A stretch of 64,000 nt of DNA, taken from Eretmocerus hayati (taxonomy: Eukaryota; Arthropoda; Insecta; Hymenoptera; Aphelinidae). The translations under genes were made by a program, and so were the position numbers. Location: assembly GCA_029851415.1 (NCBI GenBank), contig CM056743.1, forward strand, positions 93,036,501 to 93,100,500. The letters run 5' to 3'. A model generated the notes under the pieces. It saw only the letters and a list, made by a program, of their open reading frames with translations. It was not told the DNA's origin and made no database searches. The stretch's first letter is position 1, and the number at the start of each line of letters is the position of its first letter. Of the stretch, positions 44,097-55,512 are shown one piece after another.

Positions 44097-44534
44097 GCTG
44101 ACATGTGAGCCAAGGAGGCATCTCTAGAAGAAGCCTCAAACATCTTCAGAATACCTTTCACAGACTACAAAGAGTCCGCCCGTAGATTAGCCTTCGAAAA
44201 CTCAAACCAAGAAATCCTAGCACAAAGTTGCGAAAAAGGGACTCATTACCTTGAATCGTTCTATAGTCCGGCCTCGAAGCCTTGGTTTTCTGGCCTTAAT
44301 CTCAGAAGAGAGATAGTTAGTACCATAAATCGGTGTCGATTCAATCATTATTCTTTAAATGCCTCCTTAGCTCGCATACATATTATCGACGATCCCAAAT
44401 GTGATTGTGGATTCGATTCACAAGACCTTAATCATGTTCTTTGGCAATGTCCGCTCCATGATGTTCACCGATTAGCACTGATAAAGAATTTACACCGACA
44501 GAAGCTCTACCTTCCGTTACACGTCGATCTATTA
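44097..44534 (+). pseudogene. LINE-B ORF2, C-terminal zinc-motif part
   Basis: It opens A-D-M-stop-AKEASLEEA, the direct continuation of RNase H (GNE..AD..AKEA), then YKESARRL, KPWFSGLNLRR, INRCRFNHYSLNASLARI and CDCGFDSQDLNHVLWQCPL. This C-x-C...H...C motif with W-CPL is the usual tail of I-group ORF2. One in-frame TGA lies at 44106-44108. The frame is interrupted at CTATTA by the pogo-like element. Confidence 0.8.
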
Positions 44535-45244
44535 CAGTAGAACCTCGGTTAACGGACACCTCGGAATAGCGGACACCTCTAAATACCGGACATTTTGAGA
44601 TGATTTGTTTGACTCCCATTTGATTTCTATAGGACTGAACCCTCGGAATAGCGGACAGGCCAATAGCGGACACCTCGCATACCGGACACATTTTCCGCCC
44701 TCGATTTGATCGATCCCATGTTAATTCACCTCGATATACCGGACACTTGAATTTCGAGTCTGACTCGAGAAGTGTTCGTTATGAGAAACGCTGAAAAAAG
44801 CTTGCTTACACTGCGTGAATTTTTGCTCAAAATATTTCAAGTATGTCTTCGTCAAAAATCTCTGAGTTCCAAAACGCAATTTTGAGGGAGAAAATAAAGG
44901 GAATGACGAGGGTTTTCTTTTTATCGGAAAAGAATTTATATTATTCATAATTCAGCTATACCATAGCTATTATAGCTATTAATAATTAGCTATTGCATCA
45001 TTAGACATTGTACACTCGATTTTCAATTCCCTTCTTTGGTGAAAATATCTGAACTTGAACAATGAATGATTGACCAGCACTTTCATGTCAAATGACAATT
45101 CAGACTCAAAATGGGTAATCTCGAAACGTTGCAAAAATTCCTACGCAAGACCCACAATTTGGCGACCCTCGGAATAGGGGACACCTCGAAATAGCGGACA
45201 CTTTCGTGGTGCACCGAGGTGTCCGGTATTTCGAGGTTCTACTG
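44535..45244. mobile_element. pogo/Tigger-like MITE, 710 bp, TA duplication
   Basis: It begins CAGTAGAACCTCGG and ends CGAGGTTCTACTG, with TA on both sides (44533-44534 and 45245-45246). Subterminal repeats of CGGACACCTCG and ATACCGGACA fill both ends. It interrupts LINE-B ORF2 at a TA. No transposase is seen; the ORF at 44721-44948 (minus) has no domain. Confidence 0.85.
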
Positions 45245-45246
45245 TA

Positions 45247-45425
45247 TTATCAAATCCAAGTACCAACATATGTAAGGCCCTATTTACGTTTTTCAAAGAT
45301 TGTAATATCCAAATGTGAAATTCCACATGCAGATTTCCGATTTTTGATATGATGAGAATTTTGTATGTATTAGGTTTAGCAAAATAATCTCTTTGTAAGA
45401 TGGAAATTGCTTAAATAAAAAAAAA
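45247..45425 (+). pseudogene. LINE-B ORF2 last codons, 3' UTR and poly(A)
   Basis: After the MITE the LINE frame gives STNICKALFTFFKDCNIQM and a TGA at 45316-45318. A short AT-rich 3' UTR ends with AAATAAAAAAAAA at about 45413-45425. Confidence 0.7.
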
Positions 45426-45800
45426 TATTCAAAACAATTCAGAGAATTTCGGTATCAACCAAGAGATTGGAAAGATGGAGAAAGTATCAACTTAGTTTAT
45501 TGGAATTTCGAAAAATTAGTCTGAGAAAGAGATATGACGAAAATATGAATTTTGAAAAAAGTATTCGTGCTTGTCTTCTCGATTTATTTTTTTGAGGAAG
45601 CTCATCAAGGTGATTCAAGCTATCTAAACTAGGGTTATTCCAGCAATATCTGGAGTTTGATCGAAACGGAATTTTGATACAGTTTGTTTAAATATGCTCA
45701 AGATGGAGTTTTTGGTAAAAATTCTGATTTTTTCGAGAATTTGAGATCTGCAAAGATTAAATATTAAATTTTGGTATCAACCAATCGATAGACTAAGCCG
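45426..45800 (+). repeat. Single diverged unit of the 34620 satellite family
   Basis: It shares ATTCAAAACAATT, GGTAT(C/G)AACCAA, GAGATATG, GATACAGTTTGTTTAAA and AGTTTTT-words in the same order as the units at 34620-35215. Confidence 0.55.
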
Positions 45801-47441
45801 ATATAACCATAACTCAAGTAACCCAAATTACAGTCAAACAACGGAGGAGGAAAATATCTTACCATGAAGATACACAATTTTAGCAGTTTTACCTCAGAAC
45901 GCCTGTAAATCAAATTCCACTGGAACAGGAGAGCTGGTGAATCATTGGCCCCATCTCCGAATAATTCTAAACAACTCGTAGCAAACGAAATTTTGATCAG
46001 GTGAACCGTACAAGAGAAAGCGTGTCGGGGGAAAAACAACACACATACATACATACACACACGGACAAAGGTACGAAAAGATGGTTCCTTCAAAAATCTT
46101 GGAGGCCTTTGGGAGGGAAAGTGTGACCTCCAATCGATAGATTTTGGCGAGAGGAACAAATCAGTTGAGGCATTATTTTGATAAGGCGGATTTGGTTGAA
46201 GAAAATATCGGATTGGATGAAGAAATTGGTCAAAAATTAGCTGAACCAAAAACAAAGCTTTCTCTTTAGAGAAAGCAGAAGACCAGGGAGAAGCGCTGTT
46301 CTGAGCTTAAATTTGTGTTCAGCAGCTGGAAATACGTAGAAAATGACTTCGACTTCTCCTGATCAGCAAACTTTTGTATTTTCGAGTTCCTGTGTGATCA
46401 ATCAGAAGCCCTCCGCTATTTGCACATTCTCCGCCCGAATCAGCCAACGGAGGTTAATATTTAGCGATAGCGTAGATGGATTTCAGTTGCACTCCAGTTG
46501 CAGTGTTTGAATGAATTTCCCATAACCAGCTGATTCTAAGAGCAGCTTCCTGTGTGATCACCTATCATAACTGAATGATCAGGTCCATGGAGCTCTATCT
46601 TAGATATCAAATGTCACTCACCAAGATCCGATAGGCGTATTTGTCCTAAGAATAGATCCGCCGTCGGCAACTGGAAAAATGGTGGAGAGGCGTCAAAATC
46701 TGGTGGGGAATCATTTGAATTCTGATGATAAGGTCGAGATCGGCTCGATTAAATGCATCTTGGAAATGTATGTAGAACTCATCCAACCCAGTCAACGAGT
46801 TTCCAATGAGACGAGAGGTTGGAACAGTTGAGAAGATAGACGTACCAAATGAGATGACGCTCATTCTGTGTCCCCCCCCCCCGTTCCAGATTCTCAAGCT
46901 CAAGATACATCCGCTCACTTTTGTGCGAAAGAGGGGAGGAGAACTCCGCCGGAAGAGTGCGGAGATGCTCCTGTAATAATGTTCATACCAGATCAAGCGC
47001 AATTGCGTGGGGTTCTCCACAAATCTCGTCACTTTTCAGTTGCAAACCTTTGAGATACTGACTTCAGATCTCTTGATGCGATTGAACTTTATTATCAAAG
47101 TCTAGTCGTCATCCCATCTCGTTCCCTGATATTCCAGGTGCATGGTATACATCCCGCATCAGAAAAAAGACCTAAGCAAGAAACATATCGAAATAGTTGT
47201 ACAATCACAATATTCTACGATGATCACAAGAATTACAAAACACAGATCACGGATGTAATCTACCTCAGGGTAACTGAAGACTAATTGCCTTAAAAAAACT
47301 TGGAGAAAGTGTGTTTTTCACGCCAGATGTGTCGATTACGCAGTTCTCATCGTGAAGGAGCCTGACATTGATGTGGTTCGTGAGACTTTCAACCAACAAC
47401 CTCAATCTATTCAGTTCCCAAAATTTCTCGATCTCAGAATC
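45801..47441. other. Non-coding stretch, no gene recognised
   Basis: ORFs of 163 codons (45764-46255, minus) and 128 codons (46646-47032, minus) lack domains and use no obvious start context. A TACATACATACA run lies near 46047, and a C10 tract lies at about 46873. The sequence directly at 47442-47449 is the target of the hAT-like insertion. Confidence 0.4.
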
Positions 47442-47808
47442 ATCAGAAGTAGTGCTGCCGCGGTATGATAAAAATCGATAATTTGAAGATGTCGTTATCG
47501 AGCATCAACATTTCATGGATTATCGATGTCGTTATCGATGTCGAAAAATGTCGAAGGTCAATTGTCGTTATCGTATCGATCCTCACAATAATTTTTCGAC
47601 GATATTATTGATATCGCGGAAATTCTTTGAATTTTCAGTTAAAATAGGGGTATGCCAAACATACAAAAGTTTACCTCACGTGATTAATGGATTACCCCGT
47701 ATGCTGAATGTGACCGTGTGATCAATGTGCGAGTGTGAGTTTGTAAACACGAAACGCCAGGTGAACCGGTACTTCAATGAGTTATATCCTACCTCTCACG
47801 CGCACTAA

Positions 47809-47973
47809 TGCTATCGTCAAAGAGACTCCGTGAAGATTCAGATTTAAGTAGTTCCGATCAAGGAATTCGATCAAAAAAGGAATCAAAAAATGAACCAACA
47901 AGCAGCCAACAAGAGAATATAGCCAAGCCAAGAGCTTCAACGAGCGATGAATTCAAAAGTAGTGCGTAAAAGA
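47809..47973 (+). CDS. Small ORF (54 codons) in the hAT-like element, function unknown
   Basis: ATG 47809 opens MLSSKRLREDSDLSSSD and ends TAA at 47971-47973. The peptide is basic at its start and Ser/Gln-rich, like the disordered N-terminus of some transposases. It could be a first exon left over from a lost transposase gene. There is no domain and nothing downstream to join it to. Confidence 0.3.
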
Positions 47974-48093
47974 CAATAGAATGAGTGAAACATCAAATGT
48001 GTGAAGTATGAGATTCTGCAACATTTGTTAACATGACTTCATTTGGAATTCTCTTTTGTTATTAGTAACTTATCGATGTGGCATATCATCTTA

Positions 48094-48268
48094 ACTAAAA
48101 TAAATGACTCACTTGATATGACTCAGGGATTTGGGGTACCAGAAATTACTCGTTTGACATAAGATCCTATTCAACGAGTTATTTCTATTGGATCATTCTT
48201 CAAATGTGTCATTTGATTCAATCCCAAATCCCTGAGTCATTCCAAATGAGTCATTAATTTTGGGTAGG
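48094..48268. repeat. Small inverted repeat with TGAGTCA words
   Basis: ACTCAGGGATTTGGG near 48121 is mirrored by CCCAAATCCCTGAGT near 48223. AAATGACTCA (48109) is mirrored by TGAGTCATT (48247). The loop holds AACGAGTTAT-like words. Confidence 0.6.
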
Positions 48269-48467
48269 ATATTGTGTTATATGGGTCATTCTTCATAAGC
48301 GCGTCATTTTGGACATCTATATTCTGAAGAGAAAAATGGTACTTAAAACTGGCCTGGTGGGTAGGATATCTTTCATTTTCGCTATAGATGAACGTATGAT
48401 GTTTCGGCCAACCAAATCTGAACGCACAGCAACGTAAAATTAATTTCTGTGTATTGGTGAGGCACGG

Positions 48468-50235
48468 AGTTTACAGTACTGTCACGGAGTTCACACAAAT
48501 AACGTGAAGACGCTTCTTATGGAGTGTGGGGACAAGTATATTACCTTGCTCGAAGTGTTGGTGTCTGAATGTGATCATTCAAACTCGAGGGTCAAGTAGT
48601 ATCTATCATGAGAGCGCGCATCTCGTTCAGTTTGAGCCGCAGATATAGATCAGTGCGCGACTCTCGAAATTCGAGCACTGAGTGGCTAAACTCGGCACAA
48701 CAGCATGATTCTGGGCTCAAATAATAGGTGGCACATTCAATGATCAATATTGATGACAATCATTCTTGAAAAATTACAGTGCGATATGAAGAAATAGCAA
48801 ATAGTGCATTTTTTGCCTTTCCGCGGTTTTCTTGGGTACAAGTTGGGAAATATTGATTTTTCGAGAAAATGTGTAGAGTAACTTTTTGTAGATTTTTTTA
48901 AGATCTACGAATGTTGCTCCCACAAGTTTTCCAAAAAATCTCATATTTCAAGTCTTATAAGGGAAAAACCGAAAAGGACGTTGAAGGATGCACGTTTTAT
49001 TGTTCATTTTTGCCACGCCCCAAATTTTAAACAATAATTCTCATTAATATTGATCATTGAATGTGCCACTCATCATTCCAGCCCAGGATTATGCTGTTGT
49101 AGCGAGTTTAGCTACTCTCTCAAACCAGAAACGTTTTACAAGCTATGGGTGTCTCGTATTGGAATATCGTGCCACCACGTTGCGAGCCACACTCATCATT
49201 GGATACAACAGACAGTATAGACAAAGACTGTCTGATCATTCGCTGGAATCGTTTCATCCTCCATAAATCCTATTCAATGTCCCTAGATCACACAAATCAC
49301 ATGCGAAGAATGATTCACTCAGGGCCATACCTATGTACGTGTACTTCTGGACACTTATATCAAATTCGAGTAGTATGATATTTCCCCAACAATACGCATA
49401 CATGCAATGAGATCCTCGGATACAGACCCAACAGCATACACACATGCCTGCTTTACAGTACCCAATTGATTCGGATAGTCTGACGATTGCCCCGGGACTT
49501 GGACACATCCATCAAATCTCACGGTCACTCGTGCATTAGCACACACACACAAGCCTACTCTATCAACAGAATGCAGAAAAAGTGTCACTAGATGTCCGAA
49601 TGTGTCAAAACTAGGGCCACGGTGCAGTGCAAAAAGAGCATTTGGAGTAGTAGCAAGTATGGGACACGGAGTTTACAAGACACGGAGTTTACATTTCTGC
49701 TTTCCGTGCTCTCTTGACGATTCTACTCACCCTAAAGCTAAACCCACTTATTTGGTATATAGTGTGGTTGTGCTTGATATATCCCAACAGTTTTGGGGCG
49801 TTCAAACTACAGGAGGGAGGAGATAATTGTACCACGGAGTTTACAAAGCAAAAAGGTACGCTCAAAAATTCGTCGATCAACACTCAATAACGAGCGATCC
49901 TGCATATATTTCGGTTCCTGAACTCTACTCACCGCTAACTGTGTGTATCATCATCAATTAACACGGTGCTAGAGGGGCGCAAAGGTGTAGAAATAGCGAC
50001 TGAACTTCGCAATTTATCAAAAACAACGAAGTTTTGTGAGAATTCGATGACATCACCATTTCGAGTCCCACTGAACGTCGCCGCCTTGACTGAGTATAAC
50101 CCACGGTTTGTAGACAACTTTGAAGCCTAACAAATCACCTACCTCACGCAGGATAGCTGATCCACTCGTCAGACCAGTGAAAACTTGGGACGAAATGATC
50201 GATTTTTCAAATTACAGCCACGGAGTTTACATTTC
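48468..50235 (+). repeat. Six dispersed CACGGAGTTTACA motifs
   Basis: Copies lie near 48473, 48492 (CACGGAGTTCACA), 49664, 49680, 49834 and 50218, all on the plus strand. Two are followed by TTTC. They resemble the GACGGAATTGACATTTC motif of 31860-32440. Confidence 0.65.
48660..49125. repeat. Inverted-repeat MITE inside the hAT-like element
   Basis: GTGGCACATTCAATGATCAA (48728) pairs with TTGATCATTGAATGTGCCAC (about 49051). The pairing extends outward: CAACAGCATGATTCTGGGCT with AGCCCAGGATTATGCTGTTG, then GCTAAACTCG with CGAGTTTAGC. Confidence 0.75.
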
Positions 50236-50714
50236 GACGATGAAACCAGTCGTATCATACCTTTCCCAGAGAAATCGTGGTCCGCATATACATGTGCTTG
50301 ACGAGAAATATGTTTTTTTAAGTCATGGAAAACTTCCCAGTAGGCTAGTATATTCCTCTGGAAAATCGCGAGCCATCACACGAAATTGACGCGCTGATGG
50401 AGAATGACCCATATGATAAAATTCTCTATTTACAACTAGTCGACGCTCCCACTCGTTTCAATATTCTTGAAATTCATACTTCGAATGTCATTCTAGGGAT
50501 GATTCTGTTCGGACCGAGCAAAATAACCTCAATATCGATAATATCGCGACATGTTGCGGTATAATGTCGATCGATAATTAATGTCACTCAAGCAGTGTCG
50601 TTATCGATGTCAAGAACGATAAGGGTTATTGATTTCGATGTCAATATCGTTTTTATCGATATCGCGATACGACATCGACAATCCATCGATTATCGCGGCA
50701 GCACTAATCAGAAG

Positions 50715-52620
50715 TGAGATCCATTCCTCAATTCTCGACTGGTCTAGAAAACCTACGTCATCTAGGTGGTATTTCAATTTCCTATCCCGACTCTTGATGC
50801 ACTAGGAGGGAGCAATTGCACTCATAAGTCGACAGAGTTGTCAAATGATCCAGCCCAACATTCGACCACGAGAGTTGCAAGCTAGTTACAGATATCCTAA
50901 CTCTGAATAATGACCCACTCTCGTTTACTAAGAAACATGTCAACGGAATATTCCACCCCCAGACATAACGGGCTCACAAGAAGAGCATCAGGTCTGCGGA
51001 ACATGGATTTCGATGAAACTCTGGGAATCATCTTGTATTTGTGAAAAATGAAAGGACCTCCAAGAGTTTAGTCTAATGGGCCTCCTATCCCGAAATACAG
51101 CTATGAAAGGCATTGAGAGTACATGGCTGAATCCATATAAGATCGTCCGGTGAAAATGGTCCACATCTCTGATTTCCTTGACGAGGGAATATATGATTCT
51201 AAAGACAAAATGGAGAGCCACGTATTTTCCTGTTTCGCCCAGAACCAATTCTCTCAAAAGTTCTGCGAGTTATAAGTTTAGAGGTAAAATGCCGAATTCC
51301 TGAAAATGTGACTCTTGAGAATCACTGAAATCGCAACCACTTGGCAGGCAGTCAGGAAAACTTGTTCGCAGCTCGAAGACCCGTGATTCCATTGAAAATG
51401 GTCAAAACTGAATATCTCGAAGAATTATTGATATTTTCGAGATACAATTTGTCCAGTCTGCAGGACTTGATCGGATTGGGTAGGAGGAAACAATTTGAGG
51501 AAAGAATTGTTTTCAATCCTCCAAGCAGCGATCGCGTTGGAGTCCTATCATTTTTTCCAATCAGAATCATCATGAAAGGTATGCAAATCATCTAAAATGT
51601 ATCTAGACATACTCTTATGATGCTCATGGTGCCCTCGTCTACTTCACGATATTCCAAGAGTCTCAACTGACTCAGGAAAATGAAGTGACAATAGTCGATA
51701 TGTATATGTTCAATATTATGTAGTTAATTTGAAATGTATGGGAATGGGTCTTAGGAAAGGATGGTCCGTCAATTTTCCCCTGAAATTCCATCGAAGTTGT
51801 CTCGTCTTGCATTGAACGCAGCTCTCGTATTCACCTCATGGTTCTCTTTCTCTGAAGAAGAAAGTGCTCCGATGGAATTTGGGGGAAGAGATTGATAGAC
51901 CATAATTTCCTCCCACCTATTCCCATATATCTCAAATTGACAACATAATATTGAACACATACATATCAATTAAAGTAGATAATGGCAGAGTCACTTCATT
52001 TTTCTGACTCTGATGAGCCTCTTGGGATATTGTAAGGCAGATAAGGTCATCATAAGCATCATCCTCACTAAACACGTGCCCCATCACGTGTTCCTCCACG
52101 TGTCAATACAGTTGCAATCACACACGATATTACAGCTGTGGGAACACGCGGGATAGAGTGTTTACAACCTCATGAAATAACACTGGCGAAATCTGGTATG
52201 ACTATCGAGCATTTCTCGATTGACAATAGCACGTCCCATCCACGTGCAGTTCCACGTATTCTAGTGAAACAGAATGCCGAACTCAGTTCGAGTCTTACGA
52301 ATCGCTTGAAGCAATTGTGGGACTCGTGATCCTGAGTGAGACCTCCGCGAAAGTAATGATAAGGACGACTAATATAAAAAATTGCGAGGTCTCGTCAAAT
52401 GAGGAATCTGTATGTATATCTGGGGAGAGTAGATTCAGAATCATTTTCGGACCTGGTAATGAATTGGCCAAATTCAGGATGTGAAGAAGGGAATGATGGT
52501 TCAATCATTCATTAGCAATTCTATTCATTTCAGATTACCTTTCCACATACATATAGTCATAATAACAATTATCTAGTTCACAGTATGAAGGACTGCTCAG
52601 AGAGAATATCAGAATATCCC
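50715..52620. other. Non-coding stretch with a small foldback and E-box cluster
   Basis: No gene is recognised. An 84-codon ORF at 51341-51595 (plus) lacks a domain; its start codon context is unremarkable. Inverted arms lie at about 51698-51790 and 51880-51975 (ATATGTATATGTTCAATATT with AATATTGAACACATACATAT). CACGTG occurs three times in 52071-52101, with another at 52241. Confidence 0.45.
51698..51975. repeat. Short foldback (about 95-bp arms)
   Basis: The left arm (TATGTATATGTTCAATATTA, then GTATGGGAATGGG and AATTCCATCG) is complementary to the right arm (CGATGGAATT, CCTATTCCCATAT, TAATATTGAACACATACATA). Confidence 0.7.
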
Positions 52621-52639
52621 TCATATCGTCGCCCCCGAA

Positions 52640-53090
52640 GAAGAAAAACACTTGCATACTATCAAGCGACGAAGACTAACACTTGCGTGTTAGTCACCGA
52701 CGAAAAGTAACACGATATGTATCAAGCGTCGAAGAGTAGCACTTCTCCCGTACCCGCCTCGAAAAATAACACTTGGTCGTGATCACCGACGAAAAGTAAC
52801 GTTTGCCGGATGCCCGGACGAAGAAAAACACCTCCCGTAAGCCCGGACGAAAAAGAACAACCGCCGTATGCCCGGACGAAGAAAAACACCTGCCGTATGC
52901 CCCGACAAAAAAAACACCTGCTGTATGCCCCGACGAAAAAAATACCTGCTGCATGCCCCGACGAAGAAAAACGTCTGCCATATGCCCGGACGAAGAAAAA
53001 CACCTGCCGTATGCCCGGACGAAGAAAAACACCTACCGTAAGCCTCGGCGAAAAAAAAACACCTCTCATTATCGTTCAGCAAAGAGAACA
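52640..53090 (+). repeat. Left arm tandem array of the Foldback element
   Basis: About nine regular units of about 29 bases (CCCGGACGAAGAAAAACACC, with CCCCGACGAAAAAAA variants). Less regular units at the outer end carry CGACGAAAAGTAACAC. Confidence 0.85.
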
Positions 53091-54139
53091 TCTAGGGGTT
53101 TTTTATACTGTTAGGAGGCGCTCCAACCCATATTTGAAGAAAAAATTATGCCTGGGCGTTGCACCAGCAGAGAGCATCATCACCTCTGCCCCAAGCCAAG
53201 AACGTCTCGTAAATATCACCTATTGCATGATTCTTACTGCTCACATTCATCAGAACTATTCCCTCTCTCTCCTGGAAATCTGTACAATTATTCTAGTCCA
53301 TCGTATTTTTTTTCACCTGAAACACCCCCGCAATCATTACATAGTGTGAGGCAGCTGTATCTTCTTCCTCATTTCCTCTTCTTAATTCTTTCCTATCGAA
53401 GGGCGTTCAGTTCACAGTATAGTTTGTCAATCGAATTCCTGAACTCGAGATCAGATTTAGGAGGTCTCAGAAGTTATTTGGTTTCGTTCTTGTCTAGATT
53501 TGTTATTACACTCCAAAATTATTAATCTTCGAAAAAGGCCGTGTCACGGTCTAGTCTATATCTGGGAGAGCTTCACGTGTCGCTCACAAAAATCATATCT
53601 CAGATTCTTCTTTTGGTTCCAAATCAGTTCAAAGGTAGACAATAAGATTGCTCTTCTTACCTGTAAGATTCTATGATTCCCTTCAAACGTGCATTCGTGT
53701 ATCGTTTTGGACTTACAATAAGTATTTCTAACAAGGAAAGGGGTTTCTCGGTACGGTGCGTATGCTTCGATCTTAGTTACAAGTACTGACAGGATTATCG
53801 CGTGATTCAAAATGTCTATGGCAATATTGCTTTTGAATAAAGTTTTCAATTGATAGATGCTTCCTATGGGGGGAAATGTCGGACACATAAAGAACTGATT
53901 TCCTAGGAATCCTATTCTCAACATTTTCTCCAAAAGTATGTTTTATTGTAACGTATAATGGTCGCAGGAAAAAACTTCAGTCGTCAACGTTTTCTTGCTT
54001 TCAAAGTTTTGCTTTGCTCATTTTTCGCAGATTCATTTTTAGACTACTCATTCGTTGTTATTCGTTATTAGATACATTGTTATTCTCTGACAGAAAACAT
54101 TAAAATTAAAATTTTTTCAGAGATAACTCCGTTTATTAC

Positions 54140-54575
54140 CACCAGGTGTTTTTCTTCGTCCGGGCATACAGTAGATGTTTTTTTTGGTCGGGGCATACGG
54201 CAGGTGTTTTTTTTTCGTCGGGGCATACGGCAGGTGTTTTTTTTCGTCGGGGCATACAGCAGGTGTTTTTCTTCGTCCGGGCATACGGAAGGTGTTTTTT
54301 TTTCGTCCGGGCATACGGCAGCTGTTCTTTTTCGTCCGGGCTCCCGGCAAATGTTACTTTTCGTCGCTACTACGGGCAACGTGTTCTTCTTTGCTGGTAG
54401 TTACGAGCGAGTGTTACTATTCGTCGGAAGCTACAGCCGGGCGTTATTTTTCGTCGCTGGTTGAAAATACGCGTTAATCTTCGTCTTGGGATACGGATGG
54501 TGTTTCCTTTCATGAATGCATCCAGAAGGTGTTACTCTTCACCGGTAATCCAGAAAGTGTTTTTCTTCTTCGGGG
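54140..54575 (-). repeat. Right arm tandem array of the Foldback element
   Basis: Inverted counterpart of the left arm, with GGTGTTTTTCTTCGTCCGGG-type units. The outer units again degenerate to TGTTACTTTTCGTCG-type words. Confidence 0.85.
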
Positions 54576-54587
54576 GCGACGATATGA

Positions 54588-55341
54588 TTCCTATTCTTCA
54601 AACAATAGTAACGAATGAGTGATTCATTGTGGATTGGGATTGACAACCTTTGTATGATTTCCTAAAATAGTGTGCAAGATTCCACGGAAAAATATGCAGT
54701 TTTGCCCACATCCTCAGGATTGAATATCGACACTCGCAACTTGAAATCAATCAATTCTCATATTGAAACTGCACCTCAGAGCGAGCTGTTTCTGTTGTAT
54801 CTGTCGGGGCGAGGTGTTCTTATGGAATCTCGGAGCCCATACTAGTGTGGATCGATCGTGTGGAAAGGAAAAGGGTTTTTAATTGACACACACTTCATAT
54901 ATAATGGAAATAAAGTATCACTTTATTGTCGACAAAAGGTGTGGAACAGGAGGTAAAAAGATGAATCGCGGAGAATCGCGTGCGTGGCGTAGGATTGAAA
55001 GTTGAGAGTAAAAACTATTGAAAGAAAGAGAGGATTAATTGTCGCGGGTGGGCACTGGCGTGATCGCGAGACAGATCGGACGCGACGACGCTCGAGCCGC
55101 ATATGTTGCGTACTCACAGACCAACGGCTAACTGACGCATGCCGAGCAATGAGCACAGCTCCGCAAGAAGGACTCGAGTCGTTGCACTGGTCACCTGATT
55201 CAATTCCGGCCGATAAGGTGAAAATATCAACTCGCGTGAGAACAAGGAGAAGAAAGGCAACGACCGAGAACGTCAAGCCGGGCAGTCTCTATGAATATAG
55301 GTCTATCAATATAGATATATAAGTGTTCTCATACTCATACA
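54588..55341. other. Non-coding stretch, no gene recognised
   Basis: A GC-richer block at 54960-55290 holds opposed ORFs of 106 (plus) and 117 (minus) codons without domains. AATAAAGTATCACTTTATT near 54909 is a small palindrome. Nothing else is supported. Confidence 0.35.
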
Positions 55342-55512
55342 TGATGAATTCCACGCCAAAGCAACCTACGGAAAGGGGTCATGTCTAGGATTCTTTTTCA
55401 ACCTTTTTCATCCAATTGTATGGCCCAAAATAGGAACTTCGGACCATCTATGGGGTCCAGAAAAAATGTCTCCTCTCCATTGCACGCACATTCGTGAACA
55501 GACCGAAAATTC

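Larger units (their letters stand above)
36717..45425 (+). mobile_element. LINE-B, I/Jockey-type non-LTR retrotransposon with two nested insertions
   Basis: ORF1 (36873-38186) overlaps ORF2 (from 38183) by ATGA. ORF2 has endonuclease, RT, RNase H and a C-terminal zinc motif that lies after two insertions (41377-44092 and 44535-45244). A terminal poly(A) follows AAATAAA at about 45414-45425. RNase H places it in the I-like group. ATTCAAA at 36710 and again after the poly(A) (about 45428) may be the target duplication; this is weak. ORF2 is broken, so the copy is dead. Confidence 0.8.
47442..50714. mobile_element. hAT-like element with 8-bp target duplications
   Basis: It begins TAGTGCTGCCGCG (47450) and ends CGCGGCAGCACTA (50706), a 13-bp perfect TIR. 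ATCAGAAG flanks both sides (47442-47449, 50707-50714), the 8-bp duplication expected of hAT. Both subterminal regions are full of ATCGATAA words. I find no hAT transposase core; the interior holds other nested repeats, so it is non-autonomous or gutted. Confidence 0.82.
52621..54587. mobile_element. Foldback (FB-like) element with arms of about 29-bp tandem repeats
   Basis: It begins TCATATCGTCGCCCCCGAAG and ends with the complement. The left arm (to about 53090) is a tandem array of units like GCCCGGACGAAGAAAAACAC plus CTGCCGTAT. The right arm (from about 54140) carries the same units inverted. The loop (53095-54135) has no recognisable gene. Long TIRs made of short tandem repeats are the design of Drosophila Foldback elements. 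ORFs across the arms are repeat artefacts. Confidence 0.85.

Noticed and set aside
45764..46255. 163-codon minus-strand ORF
   Set aside because: No domain; starts in a satellite-like unit and runs through unremarkable AT-rich sequence.
52803..53349. Overlapping ORFs of 102-179 codons with repeated CPDEEKHLPYA- or SSGHTAGVFF-type peptides on both strands
   Set aside because: They are translations of the 29-bp tandem repeats of the Foldback arms; the same occurs at 54080-54477.
55002..55322. 106-codon ORF as a possible host exon
   Set aside because: No domain, no splice signals that I trust, and an open frame of similar length on the other strand.
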